From Owenweeksia sp. (GTDB lineage Bacteria > Bacteroidota > Bacteroidia > Flavobacteriales > Schleiferiaceae): DNA of 64,000 nucleotides. The notes under the pieces are model-generated. The model saw nothing but the letters and a program-made list of their open reading frames with translations. It searched no databases and was not told the DNA's origin. The DNA lies in contig NZNV01000023.1 in assembly GCA_002695025.1 (NCBI GenBank), positions 186,001-250,000 of the forward strand, written 5' to 3'. The position numbers were made by a program, and so were the translations under genes. Of the stretch, positions 9,858 through 18,244 are shown piece by piece; the stretch's first letter is position 1, and every line of letters starts with the position of its first letter.

Positions 9858-11363
9858 ATGTCAGATCATAAGAGACTCACCACCGCTTCGGGACGTCCCT
9901 ATACGGAAAACGAAAACTCCAAAACGGCTGGTCCCAGAGGCCCTATCTTACTGGAGGACTATATATTGCACGAAAAAATGGCGCACTTTAACCGGGAGCG
10001 CATCCCGGAGCGGGTGGTACACGCCAAAGGCTCAGGCGCCTTCGGAACCTTTACGGTTACCAACGATATTTCACAGTACACCCGGGCCAAGGTCTTTTCC
10101 AAAGTAGGTAAGAAAACCCGTGTATTTGCCCGCTTTTCCACCGTGGGTGGTGAGAGAGGATCTGCCGATACAGAGCGCGACCCCAGGGGTTTTGCGGTAA
10201 AATTCTATACCGAAGACGGTAACTGGGACCTGGTAGGCAATAATACCCCGGTATTCTTTGTAAAGGATCCTAAGAAATTCGGGGATTTTATCCATACCCA
10301 AAAACGTGACCCCTTCACCAATATGAAATCCCCCACCATGATGTGGGACTTTTGGTCACTAAACCCCGAGTCATTACACCAGGTAATGATCCTGATGAGC
10401 GACCGTGGCACCCCGTACGGTCACCGCCACATGAACGGCTACGGAAGCCATACTTTCTCCATGCTCAATGCCAAAAATGAAAGGGTTTATGTTAAATATC
10501 ATTTCAAGACAGCCCAGGGCATCAAGAACTTTACGGATGAGGAGGCTGCGCAGATGAAGTCCAAAGACATGGATTTTTCGCAACGGGACCTCATCGAGCA
10601 TATCGAAAATGGTGATTTTCCCAAGTGGAACCTTAAAATTCAGGTGATGAGTATGGAACAGTCCAAAAAAGTGGACTTCAATCCTTTTGACCTGACCAAA
10701 GTATGGCCACACGGTGATTTCCCGCTTATTGATGTGGGTGTAATGGAGCTTAATGAAAATGCCGATAATTACTTCCAGGATGTGGAACAATCCGCCTTTG
10801 CACCGGCTCACGTGGTGGATGGCCTGGGTTATTCACCCGATAAAATGTTGCAGGGACGCCTGCTCTCTTACCCCGATGCGCACCGCTACCGCCTCGGGAC
10901 CAATTACGAGCAGATACCGGTTAACCGCTGCCCTTATGCCGTGAACAACTACCAGCGTGATGGCTCCATGCGGATAGATGGTAACCAGGGACGTAAGCCT
11001 AATTATTTCCCCAACAGTTTTGACGATATGGAGATTGATCAAAGCTACAACGAGCCGAGTGACGAACTGGACAGCAATATTGCCGACTGGTATGACCGTA
11101 ACTCCAAAATGGGTGGAGATGACCATTACAGTCAGCCCGGCAAATTATACCGTGAGGTGATGGATGATGAAGCTAAAACCAATCTGGTGAATAATACCGT
11201 GGGAGCCATGAGCGGTGTAGAAGGCCCTAAAAAGGAAGAGATCATCAACCGCCAGCTATGCCACTGGTTCCGTGCTGATGAAGAACTGGGAAGAAGAATT
11301 GCTGAAGGTTTAAATGTGAACCTGGATAAAGTGATGCAGGCGATGCATGAGCATCACGCCTAA
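9858..11363 (+). CDS. katA: Haem catalase (small-subunit, clade 3 type)
   Basis: 501 residues, the normal size for monofunctional catalases that convert hydrogen peroxide to water and oxygen. Catalytic His55 lies in RVVHAKGSG, Asn128 in DLVGNNTP, and the haem-ligand Tyr338 in RLLSYPDAHRYRLG; the spacing between these three matches bovine liver catalase. The family signature FARFSTVGGE is intact. No signal peptide is present, so it is cytosolic. It is a single-gene unit ending in a strong terminator at 11393-11417. Confidence 0.97.
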   Translation: MSDHKRLTTASGRPYTENENSKTAGPRGPILLEDYILHEKMAHFNRERIPERVVHAKGSGAFGTFTVTNDISQYTRAKVFSKVGKKTRVFARFSTVGGERGSADTERDPRGFAVKFYTEDGNWDLVGNNTPVFFVKDPKKFGDFIHTQKRDPFTNMKSPTMMWDFWSLNPESLHQVMILMSDRGTPYGHRHMNGYGSHTFSMLNAKNERVYVKYHFKTAQGIKNFTDEEAAQMKSKDMDFSQRDLIEHIENGDFPKWNLKIQVMSMEQSKKVDFNPFDLTKVWPHGDFPLIDVGVMELNENADNYFQDVEQSAFAPAHVVDGLGYSPDKMLQGRLLSYPDAHRYRLGTNYEQIPVNRCPYAVNNYQRDGSMRIDGNQGRKPNYFPNSFDDMEIDQSYNEPSDELDSNIADWYDRNSKMGGDDHYSQPGKLYREVMDDEAKTNLVNNTVGAMSGVEGPKKEEIINRQLCHWFRADEELGRRIAEGLNVNLDKVMQAMHEHHA

Positions 11364-11392
11364 GCCCGTTCCTTTTTGCAATAATTTTGAAG

Positions 11393-11417
11393 ATCCCGGC
11401 ACATGGCCGGGATTTTT
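11393..11417 (+). terminator. Rho-independent terminator after catalase
   Basis: The stem ATCCCGGC (11393-11400) pairs with GCCGGGAT (11406-11413) around a 5-base loop and is followed by five T. It lies 30 bases past the catalase stop. Confidence 0.8.
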
Positions 11418-11598
11418 ATGCCCTAAAAGTTAAGGTCCTCCACTGTGAAGTCTTTCCAACGCTTAGCAAGGTCAGATAATCCATACCCTACATTTTGTAC
11501 ACCAAGCCCTTAAGATTGTGTCCATATTCGGACAGTTTAACCCGGGACCTGTGTTAAATTATGTATTATTGCCCCCGAAAAATTTAATGTTGACTGTG

Positions 11599-13872
11599 AT
11601 GAAAAAGTTTTTTTCCTTGTTGCTGGCCTTTATGCTGGCATTGCCTCTTTTTGCCAATGAAGGAATGTGGCTTCCTTTATTGTTGAACCGCAATTTTGCG
11701 GAAATGCAAAAACTGGGGCTCCAATTAACACCTGAAGAGCTGTATTCTGTTAACAACTCCAGCCTTAAGGATGCCATCGTATCCTTTGGAGGTTTTTGTA
11801 CCGGAGAGATCATTTCTCCCAACGGACTTATCCTTACCAACCACCACTGCGGTTACAGTTCCATTCAAAGCCACTCTTCTGTAGAGAATGATTACCTATC
11901 GGATGGCTTCTGGGCCCATTCCTACAGTGAAGAAAAACCCAACGAAGGCTTATTTGTGCGCTTCCTGGTGCGCATGGAAGATGTTTCCGAACGCGTAAAT
12001 ACCGAGCTTACTGCGGAAATGACCGAGTCCGAGCGTGACGCCAAGATAGCGGAGATCAGCAAACAGATCGCTGATGAGGCAGCAACTGAAGAAAATGGTT
12101 ACGAAGCCAACGTAAAGAGCTTTTACCACGGTAATGAATTCTACCTTTTTGTATATGAGCGTTACAATGATGTACGCTTAGTAGGGGCTCCCCCCAGCTC
12201 CATCGGTAAATTTGGTGGGGATACTGACAACTGGATGTGGCCACGCCATACCGGTGACTTCTCTCTTTTCCGCGTATACACTGCACCTGATGGATCACCA
12301 GCGGATTACTCAGAAGAGAATATCCCCATGAAGCCCAAACATTACCTTCCGGTTTCACTGGATGGTGTTAAGGAAGGTGATTTTACCATGATATTCGGGT
12401 ACCCCGGCAGCACCGACCGTTACCTGAGCAGCTACGGTGTAAAGCAAGCCATTGACAAGTATAACCCTACCGTAGTGAAGATCCGCGACCGCAAGCTGGA
12501 GATCATGAAAAAATACATGGATGCCGATCCCGCTACCCGTATTGCCTACTCCTCAAAATATGCACAAACCTCCAACTACTGGAAATACTATATCGGCCAG
12601 ACGGAGCAATTGAAAAACAATAAAGTTTGGGCCAAGAAAAGGGTTATTGAAGACGATTTTTCCAAATGGGTAAGTGCTGATCCTGCCCGCCAGAAAAAAT
12701 ACGGGGAAACCCTTAACCTTCTGGAAGATGCCTACCAGGCCTCCGATAAATATGTAGTGGGTAACGTATACGTTCTGGAAGCTGGACTTTTGGGTTCAGA
12801 CCTTACTCTCTTCGCTTTCCGTTTTGACCGGTTGATGCAAGGTGCTTTTGCTACCCGTGAGCAAATGGAACAAAAACTGGATGAGGCTGAAAATGATGAG
12901 GAGCGCAAACAGATCAAAGAAGAGTTTGAAGGCCGTGTCAACGCCATTATGGCTAACCTCAACGCCCAGGTAGAAGAACACTTTGCGGGTTATAATAAGG
13001 ACATGGACCGCGAGCGTTTTGCGGCACTTTTCCAAATGTACTATGACAATGTGCCCAAAGACCAGCAACCGGAATTCTTCCGCATAGTAGAAGATAAGTA
13101 CGATGGTAATTTCTACGAATTTGCTGAAAAGGTATACGATGACTCCTTCCTGGCTTCTAAAGAGGAAGTGCTGGAATACCTGGAAAAACCTAAGGAGAAA
13201 ACCCTGAAAAAAGATTATGCCGCCATGGCCGGTCGCCAGCTGTACAATATGTACCGCAACAGCGCGGAGGCCCATGCGGAAACCGATGCCAAAATGGAAA
13301 AAGGTTACCGTCTGCTTACAGCCGGTTTACGCGCCATGAACCCGGATCACAACTACTCTCCCGATGCCAATAGTACCATGCGTATGACCTACGGCACCGT
13401 GGGAAGCTACTACCCTCGTGACGGTGTATTCTATAATTACTACACCACGGCTGAAGGCATCCTTCAGAAGGAAAATGAGGATGACATGGAGTTTGTAGTC
13501 CCCAGCCAACTGATCTCCAAGATCGAAGAGGGTAACTACGGACGTTATGCCAATTCCGAAGGCGAATTGCCAGTATGCTTTATCAGCAATAATGACATTA
13601 CCGGTGGTAACTCCGGAAGCCCGGTGATCAATGGTAAAGGTGAACTGATCGGCTGTGCATTTGACGGCAACTGGGAAGCTATGAGCGGTGACATCTTCTT
13701 TGAGAAGAACCTGCAGCGCACCATCTCGGTAGACGCCCGCTACATTCTTTTTGTAATCGACAAATACGCAGGTGCCAAAAACCTGGTGGATGAAATGACC
13801 CTGGTTAAAAGTGATGAGGCACCGGTAGTGGAAAAGGACATGCCCCGCGAAGCGCAGGAAGTGATGAACTAA
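11599..13872 (+). CDS. S46-family dipeptidyl peptidase (DPP7-like)
   Basis: 757 residues from the ATG at 11599, which begins a clear signal peptide (MKKFFSLLLAF to about residue 20); an ATG at 11587 would add four residues. This is a periplasmic S46 serine peptidase that removes dipeptides from peptide N-termini. The catalytic His is in LTNHHCGY (82-83), and the catalytic Ser is in GGNSGSP. The residue 18 after that Ser, which sets P1 preference, is Gly (in FDGNWE) as in DPP7 with hydrophobic preference, rather than Arg as in Asp/Glu-specific DPP11. A bidirectional terminator follows. Confidence 0.9.
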   Translation: MKKFFSLLLAFMLALPLFANEGMWLPLLLNRNFAEMQKLGLQLTPEELYSVNNSSLKDAIVSFGGFCTGEIISPNGLILTNHHCGYSSIQSHSSVENDYLSDGFWAHSYSEEKPNEGLFVRFLVRMEDVSERVNTELTAEMTESERDAKIAEISKQIADEAATEENGYEANVKSFYHGNEFYLFVYERYNDVRLVGAPPSSIGKFGGDTDNWMWPRHTGDFSLFRVYTAPDGSPADYSEENIPMKPKHYLPVSLDGVKEGDFTMIFGYPGSTDRYLSSYGVKQAIDKYNPTVVKIRDRKLEIMKKYMDADPATRIAYSSKYAQTSNYWKYYIGQTEQLKNNKVWAKKRVIEDDFSKWVSADPARQKKYGETLNLLEDAYQASDKYVVGNVYVLEAGLLGSDLTLFAFRFDRLMQGAFATREQMEQKLDEAENDEERKQIKEEFEGRVNAIMANLNAQVEEHFAGYNKDMDRERFAALFQMYYDNVPKDQQPEFFRIVEDKYDGNFYEFAEKVYDDSFLASKEEVLEYLEKPKEKTLKKDYAAMAGRQLYNMYRNSAEAHAETDAKMEKGYRLLTAGLRAMNPDHNYSPDANSTMRMTYGTVGSYYPRDGVFYNYYTTAEGILQKENEDDMEFVVPSQLISKIEEGNYGRYANSEGELPVCFISNNDITGGNSGSPVINGKGELIGCAFDGNWEAMSGDIFFEKNLQRTISVDARYILFVIDKYAGAKNLVDEMTLVKSDEAPVVEKDMPREAQEVMN

Positions 13873-13892
13873 ACCACACCTTTTAATATTTA

Positions 13893-13922
13893 AAAACCCC
13901 GGTCACATGCCGGGGTTTTTTA
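13893..13922 (+). terminator. Rho-independent terminator after S46 peptidase
   Basis: A 10-bp stem with a CCCCGG core (13893-13902 pairing with 13910-13919) has a T-run on its right and an A-run on its left, so it could work on both strands. It starts about 20 bases after the peptidase stop. Confidence 0.8.
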
Positions 13923-13944
13923 TGTTAGCTGCTTCCGTACTTTT

Positions 13945-13952
13945 TATTTTTG
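13945..13952 (+). promoter_or_regulatory. Bacteroidota-type -7 promoter element for pdeM
   Basis: TATTTTTG is an exact match to TAnnTTTG and lies 18 bases before the pdeM ATG, between the preceding terminator and the gene. No clear -33 TTTG is seen at the normal spacing. Confidence 0.5.
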
Positions 13953-13970
13953 TGGAAATTGAAAAGACCC

Positions 13971-14618
13971 ATGCCCGGCACACTTGAGTTTTTATGGAAG
14001 GGGGAACAACTGTTCCTGTTACCGGACCGATGTATCCATTGGCCCGGTGAGGAAGCACTGCTGATTGCCGACACCCATTTAGGCAAGATCACACATTTTC
14101 GAAAGTCGGGAATTGCCGTACCGGATGGTGCCGCCTTCCGGAACCTGCAGCGCCTGGAGGACCTGCTGCAAACCTATTCCCCGCAAACGGTTTACTTTTT
14201 AGGAGACCTCTTTCACTCCGAATTAAATACGGAGTGGCTGGCTTTTAAAGCTCTTTTAAAACGCTATACCGCTATCCGCTTTGTACTGATACAGGGCAAC
14301 CACGACATTTTACATGAGTTGAGCTATGCTAACCTGAAGTTCGAAGTATATAACCAGCCCCTGAATGTTGGACCCTTTACCCTCTCTCACGAACCGTTGG
14401 AACATTGCTCAGGCTATAATTTATGCGGACATCTACACCCGGGGGTACGCCTGTTGGGTACCGCCCGGCAAAGTCTGCGGCTGCCCTGTTTCTACTTTGG
14501 GGAGAAAGGCGGTATTTTACCGGCCTTCGGAGAGTTTACCGGGCTCTACATTCTTCAACCCAAAAAGAAGGACCAGGTGTTTATCATTGCCGGTGCCAAA
14601 GTGATGAAGGCTGCCTAG
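13971..14618 (+). CDS. pdeM: Ligase-associated DNA damage response endonuclease PdeM
   Basis: 215 residues from the ATG at 13971; a TTG at 13950 is possible but lies at the promoter element. It is a calcineurin-like metallophosphoesterase with all four metal-binding blocks: ADTHLGK, LGDLFHSE, QGNHD and GHLHPG. The insert HFRKSGIAVP is characteristic of PdeM, which acts with the repair ATP-dependent ligase, an Lhr helicase and an exonuclease in other bacteria. The ligase is at 7232-8827, so the usual operon appears broken up here. Confidence 0.88.
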   Translation: MPGTLEFLWKGEQLFLLPDRCIHWPGEEALLIADTHLGKITHFRKSGIAVPDGAAFRNLQRLEDLLQTYSPQTVYFLGDLFHSELNTEWLAFKALLKRYTAIRFVLIQGNHDILHELSYANLKFEVYNQPLNVGPFTLSHEPLEHCSGYNLCGHLHPGVRLLGTARQSLRLPCFYFGEKGGILPAFGEFTGLYILQPKKKDQVFIIAGAKVMKAA

Positions 14619-14620
14619 AA

Positions 14621-16165
14621 CTATTTAGTCTTATTCTCCAGGATTACGTAGGGAATACCTTGTTCCGCCCATTTTTCCACCAGTCCCATGGGTGGTACCA
14701 CCTCAAAAGCCAGTGATCCCAATATGAGATCATCATCACCATCACCATCGTAATCTGCAGCGTCCATCACTATCCAACGTCCGGGAAGCGCTTCTTTAAA
14801 AGTATTCGGGGTGGCAAAATCCAATCCTCCCTTATTCTCCAGATACATAAAATCAAGGGCGGGTGTTTGCGTAAAATCCGGGAAGAAAGATATGGCAGCT
14901 AGGTCACGATCACCATCGTGGTCAAAATCACGGGCCACGGCAGCATAAGCCCCGTTCATAGGCTGAAAAAAGCCTTGCTCAAAATGGTTGTCTCCTTGAT
15001 TAATATATATATATATACCGTGATACGGTTTCAATACCGGGCTGAAATCAGCATTATCACCTGCCGTATAAATAATATCGAGATCCCCGTCATTTTCCCA
15101 GTCCAGCAAGCTGAAAAAGCTGGAACCGTGCGAGGGGCTGAACTGCAAAATACGCTGGGGCGTAAACTGCCCATCACCCCTACCGTAAAAAATATCGATC
15201 CCTTCATTACCCTGCCCGAATAAAGCCACCACATCCTCAATACCATCCTTATTCATATCGCGCACATAAGCTTTGGTTGCTCCCGCCCAGGCCGAGATAA
15301 TATGTTTCTCATAATTTCCATCTCCCTGGTTCCGGAACCAGGAAAGCCCCCCGGTCCATTTACCGAATTCGCATACTACCACATCCTCCAGCCCATCTTT
15401 ATCCAGGTCGGCCAATTGAAAGTGTACCGGTCTTTGCAAATCCTTTATTGGGATCTCCACCCCGGAGGTTCCGTCTTTCGGCAGACTTAGGATCATGCCG
15501 GTTGGAGCATCGGTTGGCGAAAAGGATCCCATTACGGCCACCCATAATTTATGGTCAGTCTCTTCCAGCCACACCGCTCCCTCTTTTACTTTGGCCGCGT
15601 TTAAAACCTGACCGTGCGAGTCCAGTTTAAGAATGCTTTGGGTATGGGCATCACCGATGTAGATTTCTTTGGATGACATTTTTACGAGGGTAGTACTGGG
15701 TGGAGAAAGGCGGCCGGCCGGTTCCCTCACCTCGAACATTTCTCCAAGGCTTCTATTAACTTCTGGAAGAGAGGGTTGTGGCAATTTTTCCGGTGCATTC
15801 TCCAGGTAAAATTGCTTTATTTCTTCCCAGGTACTGAGTTTGATAACCGGGTCTTTGGGAAAAACGGCTGCGGTGCGGACACGCTCCCCGCCTGGTCCTT
15901 TTTCAAACAAAGTTTCGCGAACCGAATCATTGGGATAGATCCCCAACATATAGCCCATCCGTGGCAAAACATGATCTTGCCAACTGCCTAGGTCCAGAAG
16001 TGCAGGCTCAGGATACGCGTGGCAGGTAGCACAATATACTTTGGCCAGTTTTTCACCACCGGAAACAGGTTTGACAGCTGTTTTCTGAGCTTCATGGCCC
16101 TTTTGGTGGCAACCTAAAATGATTGCCAGCAGTGAAAAGGCGAGGATACTGATCTTGTTTTTCAT
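14621..16165 (-). CDS. Lipoprotein with cytochrome c motif and VCBS/FG-GAP repeats
   Basis: 514 residues. A lipoprotein signal ends at Cys19 (IILGC). A single haem-binding motif CATCH (45-49) sits in a short c-type domain to about residue 130. The rest is a beta-propeller of FG-GAP/VCBS-like repeats with calcium-type loops such as DLDKDGLED, DMNKDGIED, DWENDGDLD, DFDHDGDRD and DYDGDGDDD. It is probably a membrane-anchored periplasmic or surface protein. Its electron partner and ligand are unknown. It is convergent with pdeM, two bases apart. Confidence 0.75.
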   Translation of the reverse strand: MKNKISILAFSLLAIILGCHQKGHEAQKTAVKPVSGGEKLAKVYCATCHAYPEPALLDLGSWQDHVLPRMGYMLGIYPNDSVRETLFEKGPGGERVRTAAVFPKDPVIKLSTWEEIKQFYLENAPEKLPQPSLPEVNRSLGEMFEVREPAGRLSPPSTTLVKMSSKEIYIGDAHTQSILKLDSHGQVLNAAKVKEGAVWLEETDHKLWVAVMGSFSPTDAPTGMILSLPKDGTSGVEIPIKDLQRPVHFQLADLDKDGLEDVVVCEFGKWTGGLSWFRNQGDGNYEKHIISAWAGATKAYVRDMNKDGIEDVVALFGQGNEGIDIFYGRGDGQFTPQRILQFSPSHGSSFFSLLDWENDGDLDIIYTAGDNADFSPVLKPYHGIYIYINQGDNHFEQGFFQPMNGAYAAVARDFDHDGDRDLAAISFFPDFTQTPALDFMYLENKGGLDFATPNTFKEALPGRWIVMDAADYDGDGDDDLILGSLAFEVVPPMGLVEKWAEQGIPYVILENKTK

Positions 16166-16227
16166 AAAGCTTAATAACCCGCATAATTACTACACAGACC
16201 TCAATTCTGTTTTATGGGAATATTAAA

Positions 16228-17301
16228 TCAGAAGGCCTCTCCGAAAGCCACATAAAAACCGTTTTGTCCATTGGATGCCACCGCATAATCAAAACGCAGG
16301 CTAATGTTGCTTTCCCTATCCACTAAAAAGCGAAATCCCGCACCCGCATTGTATTTAAGCTCTGCTATGGAGATCTTATCCAGAGAGGGATGCGCATCAG
16401 ATATACCTCCAAAGGCGGTAAACCCTATTCGCCAGAAAGCCATCCATCGCAATTCGGTTTGTAAAGTAGTTAGCATCCGGTCCCTGAAGCGCCCCAGGTA
16501 GATTCCACGCACCACCTGGTCACCACCCAGCAGTGCCCTATCAAAAAAGGGTGGTGCATCGCCAAAGTTCCAATCGGCATACAGGCGGTTGGCCCACAGT
16601 AATTTTTTATCACCGATGTAGACCCTTTGATCCGGTTGGAACTTTAGGTAGGTACTTCTGGATGTGGTATTCAGGGAAAAGCGCCATGAACTCAGGTAAC
16701 CCTCCGTTGGGGTTAATAAATTATTGCGCAGGTCTTTGCGCAACTCCAGGCCCCCTCCCCATACCGTGAAAGGCGAAAGCTGAATGAACGAAGCACTGTC
16801 ACCATCCAGGTAGTTGATATTGCTGTACGACTGGAAACGCAACATTGGGCCTATAAAGAGTTTTTCACGCACCTGATACAAAGCGTTTACTGCTATTTGT
16901 ACACGGTTGCTGTTGTATTGCACCTCATCGGCATCACGGGAATCCCGACCGTAGCCGTAAAAAAGGTCGGGAAAACGCGAAAAGCGAAAACTGGATTCCG
17001 AAAACCATCTTTCCCCGGGACTGAAATAATTCCAGCCCACCTCAAAGATCACCTGGTTCTTGAGACTGTAATTGAACTCCGCTTTGGCATTGGACTCACG
17101 TGTATTGGTGTCTGGAGTACTCCTGAAGGTGGCCAGGGCCACCGCCCCGAAGTAAGTTCCTGTTTCCGGACTATGCCCAATAGCCGGTAAAGGATAGACC
17201 TTGAAATTGCAGCCGGTGGAATCTTGTCCCTCATCCTGCGCATAGCACGAAAAGCTGAGCAGCAAGGCCATGCTCAGCAAAAGGTTTTGGTATTGGTTCA
17301 T
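16228..17301 (-). CDS. BamA/TamA (Omp85) family outer-membrane barrel, POTRA-less
   Basis: 357 residues: a signal peptide (1-21, ending SCYAQ), no room for POTRA domains, then a 16-strand-type surface-antigen barrel. The segment VRGIYLGRFRD matches the conserved VRGF/Y motif of Omp85 barrels, and the protein ends in Phe as outer-membrane proteins do. Short POTRA-less members are common in Bacteroidota and are often called patatin-like or D15-type barrels. Cargo is unknown. Confidence 0.75.
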   Translation of the reverse strand: MNQYQNLLLSMALLLSFSCYAQDEGQDSTGCNFKVYPLPAIGHSPETGTYFGAVALATFRSTPDTNTRESNAKAEFNYSLKNQVIFEVGWNYFSPGERWFSESSFRFSRFPDLFYGYGRDSRDADEVQYNSNRVQIAVNALYQVREKLFIGPMLRFQSYSNINYLDGDSASFIQLSPFTVWGGGLELRKDLRNNLLTPTEGYLSSWRFSLNTTSRSTYLKFQPDQRVYIGDKKLLWANRLYADWNFGDAPPFFDRALLGGDQVVRGIYLGRFRDRMLTTLQTELRWMAFWRIGFTAFGGISDAHPSLDKISIAELKYNAGAGFRFLVDRESNISLRFDYAVASNGQNGFYVAFGEAF

Positions 17302-17344
17302 ACCGTAAAATTACAATGCCCTGGGGTATCCTGAAATCAGGATC

Positions 17345-18244
17345 TTAAACAAAATACTTCAAGCTGTGAATAAGCTGTTGGGCATAACTTCCACCAAAGA
17401 GGTTTACATGAACCAGTAAAGGGTACATATTGCACAGGTCCGTACGTCTTTGCCAACCCTCCATCAACGGATATTGTTGGTGGTAGTAATAGAACACTTC
17501 TTTATGGAAGCCACCGAAAAGATGCATCATAGCAATATCCATTTCGCGGTGACCATAATACACAGCCGGATCAATAAGCACAGGCTCTCCCTTGGTACTC
17601 GTGAGGTAATTGCCTCCCCACAGATCCCCATGCACCAAAGCGGGCTTTTCCTCGGGGAAAATAATGTCTAACTTTTCAAACAAACGCTGCATTTCCCTAC
17701 GCTGAGAGCTGTGAAAATAGCCTGCATTAAAGGCCTTTTCGAATTGGGGTTCCAGGCGTTCTTCCACAAAGAATTCCGCCCAACTGTTCGTGGGGCGATT
17801 CGCCTGATGAAGGCTGCCGATATAGTTATCATGGTCCAGCCCGAAATACGGTCCTTTTACAGCATGTAAGGCCGCCAGTTGACTACCAAACCTTTCGGTA
17901 AAATCCGAGTCGGGGGTAGCGCTCTCAATAAATTCCAAAACCAGGAATGCTTCCTCTGCCACTTCTCCCCACCAGATGACCTTAGGCAGGCGAATGACTC
18001 CAGGACGGGCCAGAAGCTCTATGCCGGAAGCTTCTTTCTCAAACATAGCCGGAAATTTACGGGCATGATTTTTTTTCAGGAAAAGCGGCCCAACATCCGT
18101 ATCCAGCCGGTATGCTTCGTTGATGTCGCCCCCGGAAACGGGAACTGCCTTGTGAATAGTTTGTAACCCTTCAACCAAAGGCTGAAGTTGCTCAAGAAGA
18201 TAGCTGTATATATTTGGGCTCAGGGCGCTCATCGATGTCATCAA
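17345..18244 (-). CDS. Fructosamine kinase family protein
   Basis: 299 residues of the fructosamine/ketosamine-3-kinase fold, related to aminoglycoside phosphotransferases. SGGDINEAYRL is the nucleotide-loop start, LVHGDLWGGNYL the catalytic loop and LIDPAVYYGHREMDIAM the metal-binding loop. Family members phosphorylate glycated lysines so that the sugar falls off, a protein-repair role. Candidate starts at 18244, 18241 and 18232 all lie inside the 3' end of the upstream hybrid kinase gene, giving a 41-53 base same-strand overlap and probable translational coupling. Confidence 0.85.
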   Translation of the reverse strand: MMTSMSALSPNIYSYLLEQLQPLVEGLQTIHKAVPVSGGDINEAYRLDTDVGPLFLKKNHARKFPAMFEKEASGIELLARPGVIRLPKVIWWGEVAEEAFLVLEFIESATPDSDFTERFGSQLAALHAVKGPYFGLDHDNYIGSLHQANRPTNSWAEFFVEERLEPQFEKAFNAGYFHSSQRREMQRLFEKLDIIFPEEKPALVHGDLWGGNYLTSTKGEPVLIDPAVYYGHREMDIAMMHLFGGFHKEVFYYYHQQYPLMEGWQRRTDLCNMYPLLVHVNLFGGSYAQQLIHSLKYFV

